Positions 18,019-26,848 of a stretch of 64,000 nt of DNA are shown here, piece by piece (the first letter of the stretch is position 1; each line of letters opens with the position of its first letter). The position numbers were made by a program, and so were the translations under genes. Under the pieces are notes generated by a model. The model did not search any database. It was not told where the DNA came from and worked only from the letters and a program-made list of their open reading frames with translations. Source of the stretch: Rhodococcus sp. PAMC28707 (GTDB lineage: Bacteria > Actinomycetota > Actinomycetes > Mycobacteriales > Mycobacteriaceae); contig NZ_CP039253.1 of assembly GCF_004795915.1 (NCBI RefSeq), positions 1,240,001 to 1,304,000 on the forward strand, given 5' to 3'.

Positions 18019-19230
18019 TCACTTCAGGCGCTGAACCACCATCGCCATGCCCTGGCCACCGGCCGCGCACATGGTCTCGACGCCGATCTCCTTGTCACCC
18101 CAGGAGAGTGCGTTGAGCAGCGTCGCCGTCATCCGGGCTCCGGTCATACCGAACGGATGCCCGAGTGCAATAGCACCGCCGTGCACGTTCACCCGATCGA
18201 CGTCGACTCCCAAGTCGCGGTAGCTGGGAATGACCTGTGCAGCAAAGGCTTCGTTGATCTCGAACAGGTCGACATCGCTGACGTTCAACCCTGCCGAAGC
18301 GACCGCCCGACGGGTAGCTTCCACCGGGCTCAAGCCCATGATTTCGGGAGATATTCCGGAAACCGAAGTCGACAGGATGCGCGCGAGCGGCTCGATCCCG
18401 AGGTCCTTGGCGCGCTGCTCGGACATGATGACCAGGGCCGCTGCGCCGTCGTTGACCGGGCAGCAGTTGCCTGCTGTGACTGTTCCATCCGGTCGGAAGA
18501 CCGGCTTGAGCGTCGACAGCGAATCGACGTCGACACCGGCGCGGGGGCCGTCGTCGCGAGAAACCGTTTGTCCGTCCGGAGTCTGGACGGGGGTGATTTC
18601 ACGATCGAAGAATCCGGAAGCGATGGACTCCTGCGCGCGTGCCTGGCTGAGCGCGGCGTACTCGTCCTGCTCACGACGGCTGATGGAACGAAGGCCTGCA
18701 ACGTTTTCCGCGGTCTCGCCCATTGCGAGGTAGACATCGGGGACAAGCCCTTCCTCGCGTGGATCCGTCCACGTGCTGCCTGCCTGCGCTGCAGCGCGCT
18801 CTGCGGGTGCAGCAAACTTGCTGTTCTTGGTATCGGGCATTCCGTCGGACTTACCCAGTCCGAAACGCGAGACCATTTCCACACCACCGGAAATGAAGGC
18901 GTCGCCCTCGCCGGCACGAATGGCATGGAACGCCATCCGAGTGGTCTGAAGGCTGGAGGCGCAGTACCGCTGCACCGTGGTACCGGGCACGGTGTCGTAA
19001 CCGAGAAGGACGGAAATCACGCGAGCGAGGCCGTAGCCCTGCTCGCCTGCGGGCTGTGCACAACCGATCATGATGTCGGTCAGTTCCCGCGGATCGAACG
19101 CCGGGATTTTGTCCAGTGCAGCATGAATGATGGTGGCGGCGAGATCATCGGCGCGAAGATCCTTGAGTGATCCCTTGCGTGCGCGCCCGATCGGTGAACG
19201 GGCGGCAGAGACGATGACAGCTTCGGGCAC
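18019..19230 (-). CDS. fadA6: Acetyl-CoA C-acyltransferase (thiolase), FadA6-like
   Basis: A 403-residue degradative thiolase. The catalytic residues are Cys90 (QRYCASSLQ), His358 (ALGHPFGMTGAR) and Cys388 (TMCAAGGQG). The sequence follows the FadA6 type assigned to steroid C/D-ring degradation in the KstR2 regulon, where it would cleave a beta-keto CoA thioester. The GTG at 19230 (V-P-E-A-V-I-V) has AGGAG six bases upstream. The gene follows an Rv3548c-like SDR after 61 bases, on the same strand and downstream of a KstR2-type operator. The assignment to FadA6 rather than another thiolase rests on context and remembered sequence. Confidence 0.78.
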   Translation of the reverse strand: MPEAVIVSAARSPIGRARKGSLKDLRADDLAATIIHAALDKIPAFDPRELTDIMIGCAQPAGEQGYGLARVISVLLGYDTVPGTTVQRYCASSLQTTRMAFHAIRAGEGDAFISGGVEMVSRFGLGKSDGMPDTKNSKFAAPAERAAAQAGSTWTDPREEGLVPDVYLAMGETAENVAGLRSISRREQDEYAALSQARAQESIASGFFDREITPVQTPDGQTVSRDDGPRAGVDVDSLSTLKPVFRPDGTVTAGNCCPVNDGAAALVIMSEQRAKDLGIEPLARILSTSVSGISPEIMGLSPVEATRRAVASAGLNVSDVDLFEINEAFAAQVIPSYRDLGVDVDRVNVHGGAIALGHPFGMTGARMTATLLNALSWGDKEIGVETMCAAGGQGMAMVVQRLK

Positions 19231-19291
19231 GTGGGGCTCCTGAAAGTGGGTTGAGTCGAAATCGATGGATGAGCAAAGGCAGTGCGAGCGT

Positions 19292-20206
19292 TCAGGCTCC
19301 GTACACGGGTGTCGGCGGTACGGCGCCACCGATCAGCTCGTCGACGACCGGTCCGAGTTCCTGCGGATCCCAACGGGCACCCTTGTCGATGACGGTCCCG
19401 TGGCGCCAACCGTCCGCGAGAGACACTTTGCCGCCCTCGACCTCGAAGACCCTTCCGGTGACATGAGCGGAAGCTGCGCTGCCCAGCCACACGACCAAGG
19501 GAGAGACGTTCTCCGGCGCCATCGCGTCGAAGCCTTCCTCAGGCGCCGCCATGGTCTCTGCCATCGCGCCTCCCGCACCGACGGTCATGCGCGTACGCGC
19601 AGCGGGTGCGATCGCGTTGACAGTGATTCCGTACCGAGCGAACTCGGCTGCGGCCTGGATGGTGAGCGTCGCGATTCCGGCTTTGGCCGCCGCGTAGTTC
19701 CCCTGTCCGATGCTGCCCAGCAGGCCTGCACCCGAACTGGTGTTGATGATGCGCGCATCGACGGCATTGCCTGCCTTCGCCTGTGCGCGCCAATAGGTGC
19801 TGGCATGACGCATCGGTGCGAAGTGTCCTTTGAGATGCACTCGGATGACCGCATCCCACTCTTCTTCGCTCATCGTCGCGAGCATGCGGTCACGCAGAAA
19901 TCCACCGTTGTTGACAAGAACGTCGAGACGTCCGAAGCCATCGAGTGCCGTGTTCACGAGCCGCTCGGCACCGTCCCAGTCGGCAATGTCGTCTCCGTTG
20001 ACCACAGCTTCACCGCCCGCGGCCCGAATGGTTTCGACGACCTGCTCAGCCGGGCTCTCCCCGGTCGGACGTCCATCTTTGCCTGGGTCGAAATCGTTGA
20101 CGACAACTTTGGCGCCTGCGGCCGCGAAAGCCAAAGCGTGTGCGCGCCCCAAACCGCGGCCGGCTCCGGTCACGATTACAACGCGTCCCTCGAGCATGTC
20201 ATTCAC
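19292..20206 (-). CDS. SDR family dehydrogenase, Rv3548c-like
   Basis: A 304-residue short-chain dehydrogenase with cofactor motif TGAGRGLGRAHA, the NNGG motif and a catalytic YAAAK. It has the C-terminal extension typical of the larger steroid-pathway SDRs. The GTG at 20206 has AAGGAGA seven bases upstream and gives exactly 304 residues, the remembered length of M. tuberculosis Rv3548c in the KstR2 regulon. It probably oxidises a hydroxyacyl-CoA intermediate during HIP degradation. It heads a two-gene operon with the FadA6-like thiolase and is divergent from fadD3. Confidence 0.8.
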   Translation of the reverse strand: MNDMLEGRVVIVTGAGRGLGRAHALAFAAAGAKVVVNDFDPGKDGRPTGESPAEQVVETIRAAGGEAVVNGDDIADWDGAERLVNTALDGFGRLDVLVNNGGFLRDRMLATMSEEEWDAVIRVHLKGHFAPMRHASTYWRAQAKAGNAVDARIINTSSGAGLLGSIGQGNYAAAKAGIATLTIQAAAEFARYGITVNAIAPAARTRMTVGAGGAMAETMAAPEEGFDAMAPENVSPLVVWLGSAASAHVTGRVFEVEGGKVSLADGWRHGTVIDKGARWDPQELGPVVDELIGGAVPPTPVYGA

Positions 20207-20290
20207 GTGTATGTCTCCTTGACGTTGCTGACGTGGAAGTCGATCGGTCGAGCTGCCGACAGCTCTCATGATTGCCGTGTTAGCGTACCA

Positions 20291-20304
20291 AGCAAGTGCT
20301 TGGT
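20291..20304. promoter_or_regulatory. KstR2-type operator
   Basis: AGCAAGTGCTTGGT matches the published KstR2 consensus AnCAAGnnCTTGnT at every fixed position. It lies in the divergent promoter between the Rv3548c-like SDR gene (start 20206) and fadD3 (start 20389), both members of the KstR2 regulon in other actinobacteria. A second, imperfect copy (AGCAAGCGTTAGGT) lies at 20365-20378, just before the fadD3 ribosome-binding site. Confidence 0.8.
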
Positions 20305-20388
20305 TGTTCAATCTGCCATTCGGCAACGAAATACGCTGAGCCTCCTCCATAGGATAATCTGCCAAGCAAGCGTTAGGTTAGGAGCCGA

Positions 20389-21936
20389 ATGATCGAAGGA
20401 CCGAGCACGACACCGGCAGCGCTCACTCGCGCCGCCCAGACCCATCCCGACCGTCTCGCGATCATCGACGGCGCTGTCAGCCTGACCTTCGCCCAGCTGC
20501 ACGAGCAGGTAGAAGCATTCGCTTCCTCGCTCATTGCCGCTGGGGTCGAAGCAGGTGCGCGCGTTGCGATCTGGTCGCCGAATACCTACCACTGGATCGT
20601 GGCAGCGCTCGGTACCCATTGGGCAGGCGGCGTCGTCGTTCCCATCAACACCCGCTATACCGGCACCGAGGCCGCCGACATCATCGAACGTGTGCACGCC
20701 GCGGCCCTCGTAGTGGTCGGTGACTTTCTCGGTACCGATCGACTCGATCGACTGCGCGAGGCTGCACCCGAGTTGCAGGTACCGCTCGTCGTGCGAATCC
20801 CACTGAGCGGCACCGATCAGCCGAAACCCGGTGTCACCGACTGGGACGAATTCTTCGATATCGGTACCGCCGCGTCCCATGCAGAGGCCGACGTGCGCAG
20901 CGCAGCGGTCGACGCCGAATCCGTCTCCGATATTTTGTTCACTTCGGGCACCACAGGTCGCAGCAAAGGCGTGCTGAGCGCGCACCGTCAACTCATGTCA
21001 GTGGCGCAGTCCTGGACCGAGAACGCCGCACTCACCGCAGAAGACAACTACCTGATCATCAATCCGTTCTTTCACAGCTTCGGATACAAGGCAGGTTTCG
21101 TCACCGCGCTACTCGCCGGGGCCACAGTGATACCGATGGCAGTGTTCGATGTGGAGGCCGTGATGGCCATCGTGTCCGAGCAGCGAATCAGCGTCCTCCC
21201 CGGTGCGCCGACGATCTACCAGAGCATTCTCGATCACCCGCGGCGTGCCCACTACGACATGTCCAACCTTCGAATTGCCGTCACGGGTGCGGCCCCGGTC
21301 CCGGTGGCTCTGGTCGAACGGATGCAGACCGAACTGTCCTTCGATGCCGTCCTCACCGCCTACGGCCAGACCGAAGCGGTAGTGGCGACGATGTGTCGCA
21401 TCGACGACGACCCGGTCACCGTGTCCACCTCGTCGGGACGCGCCACCGCAGGTTTCGAAATCCGAATCGGGGACCAGAACGAGATCCTCTTGCGTGGCCC
21501 CAACGTGATGCTCGGTTATCTGGACGATCCCGAGGCGACGGCCAAGACCATCGACTCGGATGGATGGCTGCATACCGGCGACGTCGGGGTCCTCGACGAC
21601 CGCGGTTATCTCGACATAACCGACCGCCTCAAAGACATGTACATCAGCGGCGGATTCAACGTCTACCCGGCCGAAATCGAAGCGATGTTGCTGCGACTTC
21701 CCGGGGTGTACGAGGCAGCTGTGATCGGTGTACCCGACGAGCGGATGGGCGAGGTCGGCCGCGCCTACGTCGTCCTGGGGCCAGGCACCGATCTGTCCGA
21801 GGAGGCGATCGTCTCCTTCTGCAAGGACAAGCTAGCCGGCTTCAAAGCACCCCGGTCGGTGCAGTTCACGGGAGCTCTGCCTCGGAATGCGTCGGGCAAA
21901 GTGCTGAAAAACGAATTGCGCGAGAAGAAGTCGTGA
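20389..21936 (+). CDS. fadD3: HIP-CoA ligase FadD3
   Basis: A 515-residue acyl-CoA synthetase. The adenylate-forming P-loop is LFTSGTTGRSKGV and the late motifs are GWLHTGD and RLKDMYISGGFNVYPAE, with a C-terminal NASGKVLKNELR lysine. The sequence tracks M. tuberculosis FadD3 through VAIWSPNTYHWIVAAL and PINTRYTGTEA. FadD3 activates the propionate side chain of HIP, the C/D-ring remnant of steroid degradation, with CoA. The ATG at 20389 has TAGGAG six bases before it. A KstR2-type operator sits upstream. Confidence 0.9.
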   Translation: MIEGPSTTPAALTRAAQTHPDRLAIIDGAVSLTFAQLHEQVEAFASSLIAAGVEAGARVAIWSPNTYHWIVAALGTHWAGGVVVPINTRYTGTEAADIIERVHAAALVVVGDFLGTDRLDRLREAAPELQVPLVVRIPLSGTDQPKPGVTDWDEFFDIGTAASHAEADVRSAAVDAESVSDILFTSGTTGRSKGVLSAHRQLMSVAQSWTENAALTAEDNYLIINPFFHSFGYKAGFVTALLAGATVIPMAVFDVEAVMAIVSEQRISVLPGAPTIYQSILDHPRRAHYDMSNLRIAVTGAAPVPVALVERMQTELSFDAVLTAYGQTEAVVATMCRIDDDPVTVSTSSGRATAGFEIRIGDQNEILLRGPNVMLGYLDDPEATAKTIDSDGWLHTGDVGVLDDRGYLDITDRLKDMYISGGFNVYPAEIEAMLLRLPGVYEAAVIGVPDERMGEVGRAYVVLGPGTDLSEEAIVSFCKDKLAGFKAPRSVQFTGALPRNASGKVLKNELREKKS

Positions 21937-21947
21937 CCGAATAGCAG

Positions 21948-22013
21948 GAGTGTGAATCGAAAAGACCGGGACGGTGGCAATTGCCACCGTCCCGGTCTTT
22001 TCGATTCACACTC
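21948..22013. terminator. Perfect 66-bp palindrome, bidirectional terminator
   Basis: Arms 21948-21980 and 21981-22013 are exact reverse complements over 33 bp with no loop bases. The stem contains an AAAAGACCGGGACGG block and its mirror CCGTCCCGGTCTTTT, so an RNA hairpin ends in a U-tract on either strand. It lies between convergent fadD3 and kshB and overlaps the kshB stop codon. Confidence 0.85.
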
Positions 22014-23073
22014 AGAATTCGATTTTCAGCCTGTCACTCACCGGGCGTGCTTGGCAGGCGAGAATGTATCCCTCTTCGATGTCGGCAGGATCGAGTATGG
22101 AAGAATTCGCCATCTCTACTTCACCGTCGAGGACACGGCAGGCGCACGAACCGCATTCGCCCTCTCGGCACGAATACGGAACGTCGAGATTCTTGGACAA
22201 CATCACGTCGACGAGCGTCGAGCTACGAGGCCAGGTCATCTCGTGAGATTCACCGTCGATCTCGACCTCTACCGACGCAGGTGCGGGCGCGTCGGTAGCG
22301 TCGAGTGCGCTCAGATCTTCGATCACCGGCGCAAAAGGGTCTCCGGTCAGTGAGACGAAAATTTCCGTGTGGATCTTGCTTCGCGACGCACCGGCGGATG
22401 TCAGCGACCCGTGGATGGCATCCATGAACGGCTTGGGCCCACAGATATATGCGTGTCTGTCGATCCAATGCTGCGACAGCGTTGCCAGTTGGCCGATGGT
22501 GGGTCGCCCCTGCACAGATTCCAGCCAGTGGACGATGGTCAGTCGATCGTCGAATTCGGCGGCCAACTCTCGTAGCTCCGTAGCGAAGATGACCGAGTTC
22601 TCGTCACGATTGGCGTAGAGCAGCGCAACCTTGCCATTGCCCTGGTCGAGAATCGATTTCAGGATCGACATCACCGGGGTGATGCCACTGCCTGCTGCGA
22701 AGAGCGCGACGTCTTCGTCGAGGTCCACCACGGTGAACACCCCAGCCGGAGGCAGCACTTCGATGCGATCCCCGACAGCGACGTTGTCGCACAGCCAGTT
22801 CGAACCGAAGCCACCGTCGGTGCGTTTGACCGTCACCTTGAGGTGTTCGTCGGTGAACGGCGAACTCGCCAACGAATAGCAACGCGCCACCGAGCCTTCG
22901 CGCTCACTCGGAATCCGCAACGTCAGAAACTGGCCCGGCTTGTACTTCAAGCGCTCCCGACTGTCGGTAGGTACGTCGAAGACCAACGAGCGCGCGTCCG
23001 CGGTCTCCTCTACTACGGCAGCAACTGTCACCACCACCGACCGTGTACTGCGCGGCGCCTCGACCAATGTCAT
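22012..23073 (-). CDS. kshB: 3-ketosteroid 9-alpha-hydroxylase reductase KshB
   Basis: A 353-residue oxidoreductase with three domains in order: an FAD-binding barrel (RCYSLASSP), an NAD-binding domain (GSGITPVMSIL) and a C-terminal plant-type [2Fe-2S] ferredoxin (CREGECGSCACRV, then ILACQ). This order matches KshB, which passes electrons from NADH to the Rieske oxygenase KshA. The ATG at 23073 is preceded by GGAAAGGG. A TATAGT -10-like element lies on the minus strand at 23113-23118. Phenylacetate and other ring-hydroxylase reductases share the layout, but kshA lies in the same island. Confidence 0.87.
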   Translation of the reverse strand: MTLVEAPRSTRSVVVTVAAVVEETADARSLVFDVPTDSRERLKYKPGQFLTLRIPSEREGSVARCYSLASSPFTDEHLKVTVKRTDGGFGSNWLCDNVAVGDRIEVLPPAGVFTVVDLDEDVALFAAGSGITPVMSILKSILDQGNGKVALLYANRDENSVIFATELRELAAEFDDRLTIVHWLESVQGRPTIGQLATLSQHWIDRHAYICGPKPFMDAIHGSLTSAGASRSKIHTEIFVSLTGDPFAPVIEDLSALDATDAPAPASVEVEIDGESHEMTWPRSSTLVDVMLSKNLDVPYSCREGECGSCACRVLDGEVEMANSSILDPADIEEGYILACQARPVSDRLKIEF

Positions 23074-23112
23074 CGCGTTGTGCCCTTTCCGATGCGAAAA
23101 ATATCCAGGCTG

Positions 23113-23118
23113 ACTATA
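23113..23118 (-). promoter_or_regulatory. Putative kshB -10 element
   Basis: The minus strand reads TATAGT, 39 bases upstream of the kshB ATG. No convincing -35 was found, so this is a candidate only. Confidence 0.4.
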
Positions 23119-23136
23119 CTTTCGCCTCGAGTTCTG

Positions 23137-23172
23137 TTCCGGCCGCTCCCGCTGTGCGAGACTCGGCCGGAA
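23137..23172 (-). terminator. Hairpin after the SDR gene
   Basis: Inverted repeat TTCCGGCCG / CGGCCGGAA (23137-23145 and 23164-23172, loop 18) just past the stop of the SDR gene ending at 23179. There is no U-tract, so it is a weak terminator at best. Confidence 0.4.
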
Positions 23173-23178
23173 GAGAAA

Positions 23179-23940
23179 TCATCCCCAGCGCGACTGTCCG
23201 CCGTCGAGAGGAATCGTGGCTCCGGTGAGATAGCCGGCATCATCGCTGACGAGGAACACCACGGCGCGGCCGATATCTGCTTCCGGATCGCCGACCCGTC
23301 CGAGCGGAATACTCTCGACGAACTCGGCTGCTTCCTCTGGATTCTTGCCCATCCATCGTTCCAGGGCCGGGGTCTTCGCGTGCGGGGCCACTGCCAGAAC
23401 GCGGATTCGGTCCTCGCCCCATTCGCAGGCAGCGGACCGGGTGAGCGAGCGCATTCCCTCTTTGATCGAAGCGTAGGCACCGTAGTTACTCGCGTCCCAG
23501 CGCACCGACGCCGCTGTCACCATATTGATGATCACGCCGCCCCCACGCGCCTTCATGTGTGGATGACACAGTTGCATCAAGCGCAGGGCTGCCAGGGGCC
23601 CCGATGCAAAAGATCTTTCGTACTCTTCGTCGACAATCGACAATATCGGTCCGGGCTTGCAGTCGTTGGCGTTGTTCACCAGGATGTCCACTGACCCAAG
23701 AGCACTCACGGTCTGTTCCACAGCGGCAACGATGTCCGCTCGATCTTTCACATTGCAGACGACTGCTTCGCTACGAACTCCGATTTCGGTCAGCATTGCG
23801 CAGGTGTCGTGCAGTTTGCTTTCGGTGCGGCCGGCAACGGCAATGGACGCGCCTTCCTTTGCCAACGCAAGTGCGATACCTTGGCCGATACCTTGACCCG
23901 CACCCGTGATGAGTGCAACCTTGCCGTCGAGCTTTCCCAT
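23179..23940 (-). CDS. SDR family oxidoreductase
   Basis: A 253-residue classical short-chain dehydrogenase: cofactor motif TGAGQGIGQGIA, structural NNAN, catalytic tyrosine and lysine in YASIK. The ATG at 23940 sits five bases after AGGAG; a GTG six bases upstream would overlap that site. The substrate is probably a hydroxysteroid or hydroxyacyl-CoA by context. It lies behind kshB's promoter on the same strand and is divergent from another SDR gene, with an AT-rich dyad between the two. Confidence 0.85.
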   Translation of the reverse strand: MGKLDGKVALITGAGQGIGQGIALALAKEGASIAVAGRTESKLHDTCAMLTEIGVRSEAVVCNVKDRADIVAAVEQTVSALGSVDILVNNANDCKPGPILSIVDEEYERSFASGPLAALRLMQLCHPHMKARGGGVIINMVTAASVRWDASNYGAYASIKEGMRSLTRSAACEWGEDRIRVLAVAPHAKTPALERWMGKNPEEAAEFVESIPLGRVGDPEADIGRAVVFLVSDDAGYLTGATIPLDGGQSRWG

Positions 23941-23957
23941 TTTCACTCCTGATATCT

Positions 23958-23970
23958 AGAATTGAATTCT
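23958..23970. promoter_or_regulatory. Dyad in the divergent SDR promoter
   Basis: AGAATTGAATTCT is a perfect 6-bp inverted repeat around a single G, between two divergent SDR genes (starts 23940 and 24062). It resembles motifs at 39261-39274 and 51918-51931 and could be a regulator binding site. Confidence 0.4.
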
Positions 23971-24061
23971 TCGGACTGCTTGTCTGCCGACCATAACCGG
24001 ATGTGTTCTCTTCAACAATCGGCATTTCACCGATTCCACCATCATCGAAAAAGGATTTACT

Positions 24062-24835
24062 GTGACAACCCCCAGAGCATTCGACTTCTCCCATCGCAGC
24101 ATCGTCGTCACCGGCGGCACCAAAGGTATCGGCTTCGAAATCGCCACCGCGTTCTTGGCGGCCGGTGCTGACGTAATGGTCTGCGGCCGCACAGTCCCCG
24201 AGACGTTGCCGAGCTTCGACGGACGCAGTGCGAAATTCCGTGCAACGGACGTCCGCGACCCGGCCGACGCCGCCGGATTGATCGAGGATGCTCTCGCAGC
24301 CCACGGCCGACTCGACGTGCTGGTGAACAACGCGGGCGGCTCACCGGACGCCGATGCTGCAACCGTCTCACCACGATTCGTCGAGAAGATCGTGGCATTG
24401 AATCTTCTCGCACCTTTCAATGTGTCGCAGGCCGCCAACGCGGTGATGCAGACGCAACCCGAAGGTGGCTCGATCGTCAACATCGGTAGCGTGTCCGCAC
24501 ACGATCCGCAACCCGGAACCGCTGCTTACAGTGCAGCCAAAGCCGGTCTTCTGGTGCTCACCAAGGCCCTTGCGTTGGAGTGGGCCCCGAAAGTGCGGAT
24601 CAACCACATCACGACCGGTCTGATCCGCACCGACAGCGCCGCCGCGGTGTACGGCGACGATGGCGGTGCGGCTGTAGTTCGTACCCTTCCGATCGGCCGG
24701 ATGGCCGTTCCCGCAGACATCGCCGGAGCGTGCTTGTTCCTCTCCAGCGAGTGGGCGTCTTACGTCAACGGTGCCGACCTCGCCGTGCACGGAGGAGGCG
24801 AATACCCCGCTCGTTACCTGGCAACCCATCCCTGA
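24062..24835 (+). CDS. SDR family oxidoreductase
   Basis: A 257-residue short-chain dehydrogenase with TGGTKGIGFEIA, NNAG, and catalytic YSAAK. The start is GTG at 24062, about seven bases after AAAGGA. The C-terminus (ADLAVHGGGEYP) is of the classical type with the substrate loop retained. Within this cluster it may act on a beta-hydroxyacyl-CoA or hydroxysteroid. M. tuberculosis has two adjacent SDRs (Rv3548c, Rv3549c) in the HIP region, and this could be the Rv3549c counterpart, but that is only a suggestion. Confidence 0.82.
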   Translation: MTTPRAFDFSHRSIVVTGGTKGIGFEIATAFLAAGADVMVCGRTVPETLPSFDGRSAKFRATDVRDPADAAGLIEDALAAHGRLDVLVNNAGGSPDADAATVSPRFVEKIVALNLLAPFNVSQAANAVMQTQPEGGSIVNIGSVSAHDPQPGTAAYSAAKAGLLVLTKALALEWAPKVRINHITTGLIRTDSAAAVYGDDGGAAVVRTLPIGRMAVPADIAGACLFLSSEWASYVNGADLAVHGGGEYPARYLATHP

Positions 24836-24845
24836 TCTCGGTCGC

Positions 24846-25673
24846 TCATTCTCCCGAGTGGAACCGCGCACGGGCTCCGGCGATGACCGGCTGCCCGTCG
24901 CGGACCAACTCGAAGGCGGTGCCGTCGGACTCGTCCCACGAGAGCAAGTCCGGTGAGTCACCGGGGAACAGCGGGGCTGCGAAGCGTCCGCTCACGCTGG
25001 CGAGGTCAGCCGGATGGACTCCGAGCCTGCTGGCAAGTGCAAGAGTGCTCGCCGCCAGAGTGCAGAGACCATGCATGATCGGTCGCGGCTGGCCGATGGC
25101 CTCAGCTGCAGCCGGATCGATGTGGATATGGTGACGATCGCCGGTGAGGCGGTACAACGCAGCTTGATTCGAGCTGGTGCGGAGCACATCGGTCGAGGAA
25201 GGACTCTGCTCGGGTCGGGTCGTTTTCGCCGGTCCTCGCTCGCCGCCGAAGCCACCCGATCCCGGCGCGAAGATTGCCCAGGTTGCCACGAAGAACGGCG
25301 ATTCGACCTTTACCTCGAACACGGCCGCCGCGCCCTTGTCCCACACCTCGCCCACCGATGCCCGCATGGTGACCGAACCACTCGTGGGCAGCGGGGCGAT
25401 GACCTCCATGCTTTGTGAGCCGTGAAGTGCAGTGGTGGTGTCGAAGCCGCCGCGTGAGCCCAACTCGTCGGGCGCCCATTGTGCGAGGGTCAACGCGAAG
25501 GTGGGCAGAACACGAAGATTCTTCTCGAAGACGAGATCCAACTGGCCGGCGTCTGCACCCACCGCCAGCGCGTAGAGGATGGCGTCCTTCTCTTCGTAGG
25601 ACACCGTCCGGGTGCCGAGATCCACGCCCTTCCACTGGTCCGGGGACGTGGGGGTCTGCTCGGAAAGGCTCAT
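24846..25673 (-). CDS. MaoC family dehydratase (double hotdog)
   Basis: A 275-residue two-hotdog enoyl-CoA hydratase of the Rv3538/ChsH3-like type. The N-terminal half includes ILYALAVGA and the C-terminal half carries the hydratase-2 motif in DRHHIHIDPAAAEAIGQPRPIMHGLCT, with the catalytic Asp/His pair. It hydrates steroid enoyl-CoA side chains by inference. Its ATG overlaps the ltp2-like stop by four bases (ATGA), making it the last gene of the chsE2-chsH2-chsE1-chsH1-ltp2 operon. A paralogue is at 34895-35767. Confidence 0.85.
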   Translation of the reverse strand: MSLSEQTPTSPDQWKGVDLGTRTVSYEEKDAILYALAVGADAGQLDLVFEKNLRVLPTFALTLAQWAPDELGSRGGFDTTTALHGSQSMEVIAPLPTSGSVTMRASVGEVWDKGAAAVFEVKVESPFFVATWAIFAPGSGGFGGERGPAKTTRPEQSPSSTDVLRTSSNQAALYRLTGDRHHIHIDPAAAEAIGQPRPIMHGLCTLAASTLALASRLGVHPADLASVSGRFAAPLFPGDSPDLLSWDESDGTAFELVRDGQPVIAGARARFHSGE

Positions 25674-26848
25674 TGCTCGCGTCCTAGGATCAGCCCACTG
25701 GTGGGCACGGCTGTACCGGCGGTGACCAGTACGTTGTTCACTTCGTTCGGTTGGGTAGTCGACGTCCCGCGCAGTAGGCGCACGGCTTCGGCGATACCGT
25801 TCACCCCGTGTAGATAGGCCTCCCCCAGCTGGCCTCCGTGCGTATTGGTGGGCAAGGATCCACCGATATCGAGATTTCCTTCGCGAATGAAATCCTTCGC
25901 CTCGCCGCGCCCACAAAAGCCCAGTTCCTCGAGCTGCGGAAGAACCAAGGGAGTGAAGTGGTCGTAGAGGATTGCGGCAGAGATATCAGCAGGCGTCAAC
26001 CCACTCTGGCCGTACAACTGCTTCGCCACCACTCCCATTTCGGGGATGCCGGTGATCTCGGGGCGGTAGTAGCTCGCCATCATGTGCTGATCTCGACCCG
26101 ATCCCTGCGCAGCACCTCGGATTATCGCCGGGGCGTGCTTCAGATCCCGTGCACGCTCGGCAGACACGATGACCAATGCCTGTCCCCCGTCGGTTTCCTG
26201 ACAGCAGTCCAGCAAGTGCAGCGGTTCGGCGATCCATCGAGAACTCTGGTGATCTTCGAGTGTGATGGGCCGGTTGTAGAACCACGCGGCGGGATTGACC
26301 GCGGCATGTGCCCGGGCCACCACGGCGACACGGCCGAAGTCTTCACTGGTCGCGCCGTATTCGTGCATGTAACGACGGGCGAACATCGCAACCCACTGAG
26401 CAGGAGTCGACAAGCCCTGCGGCGTCAGCCACGCGTACGCGGCCCTATCGGCCGTACTGTCCATCGGCCGGTCGTGCTGACCCAAGCCGTAACGCGTACC
26501 GGACCGTTCGTTGAACGCGCGATAACAGACGACGACGTCGGCGACGCCCGTGGCGACCGCCATCGCTGCCTGTTGCACGGTGGCACATGCAGCGCCGCCG
26601 CCGTATCCGATGCGCGAGAAGAACTTCAGTTCACCGAGACCGGTATTGCGAGCAACGATCGCCTCGCCGTTGGTCTCGGCAGTGAAGGTGGACAACCCGT
26701 CGACCTCGGCAGGATCGATACCGGCATCCGCCAAAGCTGCGACGATGGCCTCGCAGGCGAGCTGAAGTTCACTGCGCCCGGAATTCTTGGAGAACTCGGT
26801 CGCACCGATTCCGACAATGGCTGCAGCACCGGACAACTGGCTACTCAT
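25670..26848 (-). CDS. ltp2: Steroid side-chain aldolase, Ltp2-like
   Basis: A 392-residue thiolase-fold protein of the SCP-x/Ltp group. Tyr295 (ILYDHFTP) and Tyr345 (EAYLHGVN) coincide almost exactly with the two tyrosines reported for Ltp2 (Tyr294 and Tyr344 in the Thermomonospora enzyme). The C-terminal thiolase cysteine-histidine pair is not evident. Ltp2 works with the DUF35 domain of ChsH2 to release propionyl-CoA (a C3 unit) from the 22-hydroxy C22 steroid CoA. It overlaps genes on both sides by ATGA, and chsH2 is in the same operon. Confidence 0.88.
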   Translation of the reverse strand: MSSQLSGAAAIVGIGATEFSKNSGRSELQLACEAIVAALADAGIDPAEVDGLSTFTAETNGEAIVARNTGLGELKFFSRIGYGGGAACATVQQAAMAVATGVADVVVCYRAFNERSGTRYGLGQHDRPMDSTADRAAYAWLTPQGLSTPAQWVAMFARRYMHEYGATSEDFGRVAVVARAHAAVNPAAWFYNRPITLEDHQSSRWIAEPLHLLDCCQETDGGQALVIVSAERARDLKHAPAIIRGAAQGSGRDQHMMASYYRPEITGIPEMGVVAKQLYGQSGLTPADISAAILYDHFTPLVLPQLEELGFCGRGEAKDFIREGNLDIGGSLPTNTHGGQLGEAYLHGVNGIAEAVRLLRGTSTTQPNEVNNVLVTAGTAVPTSGLILGREQ

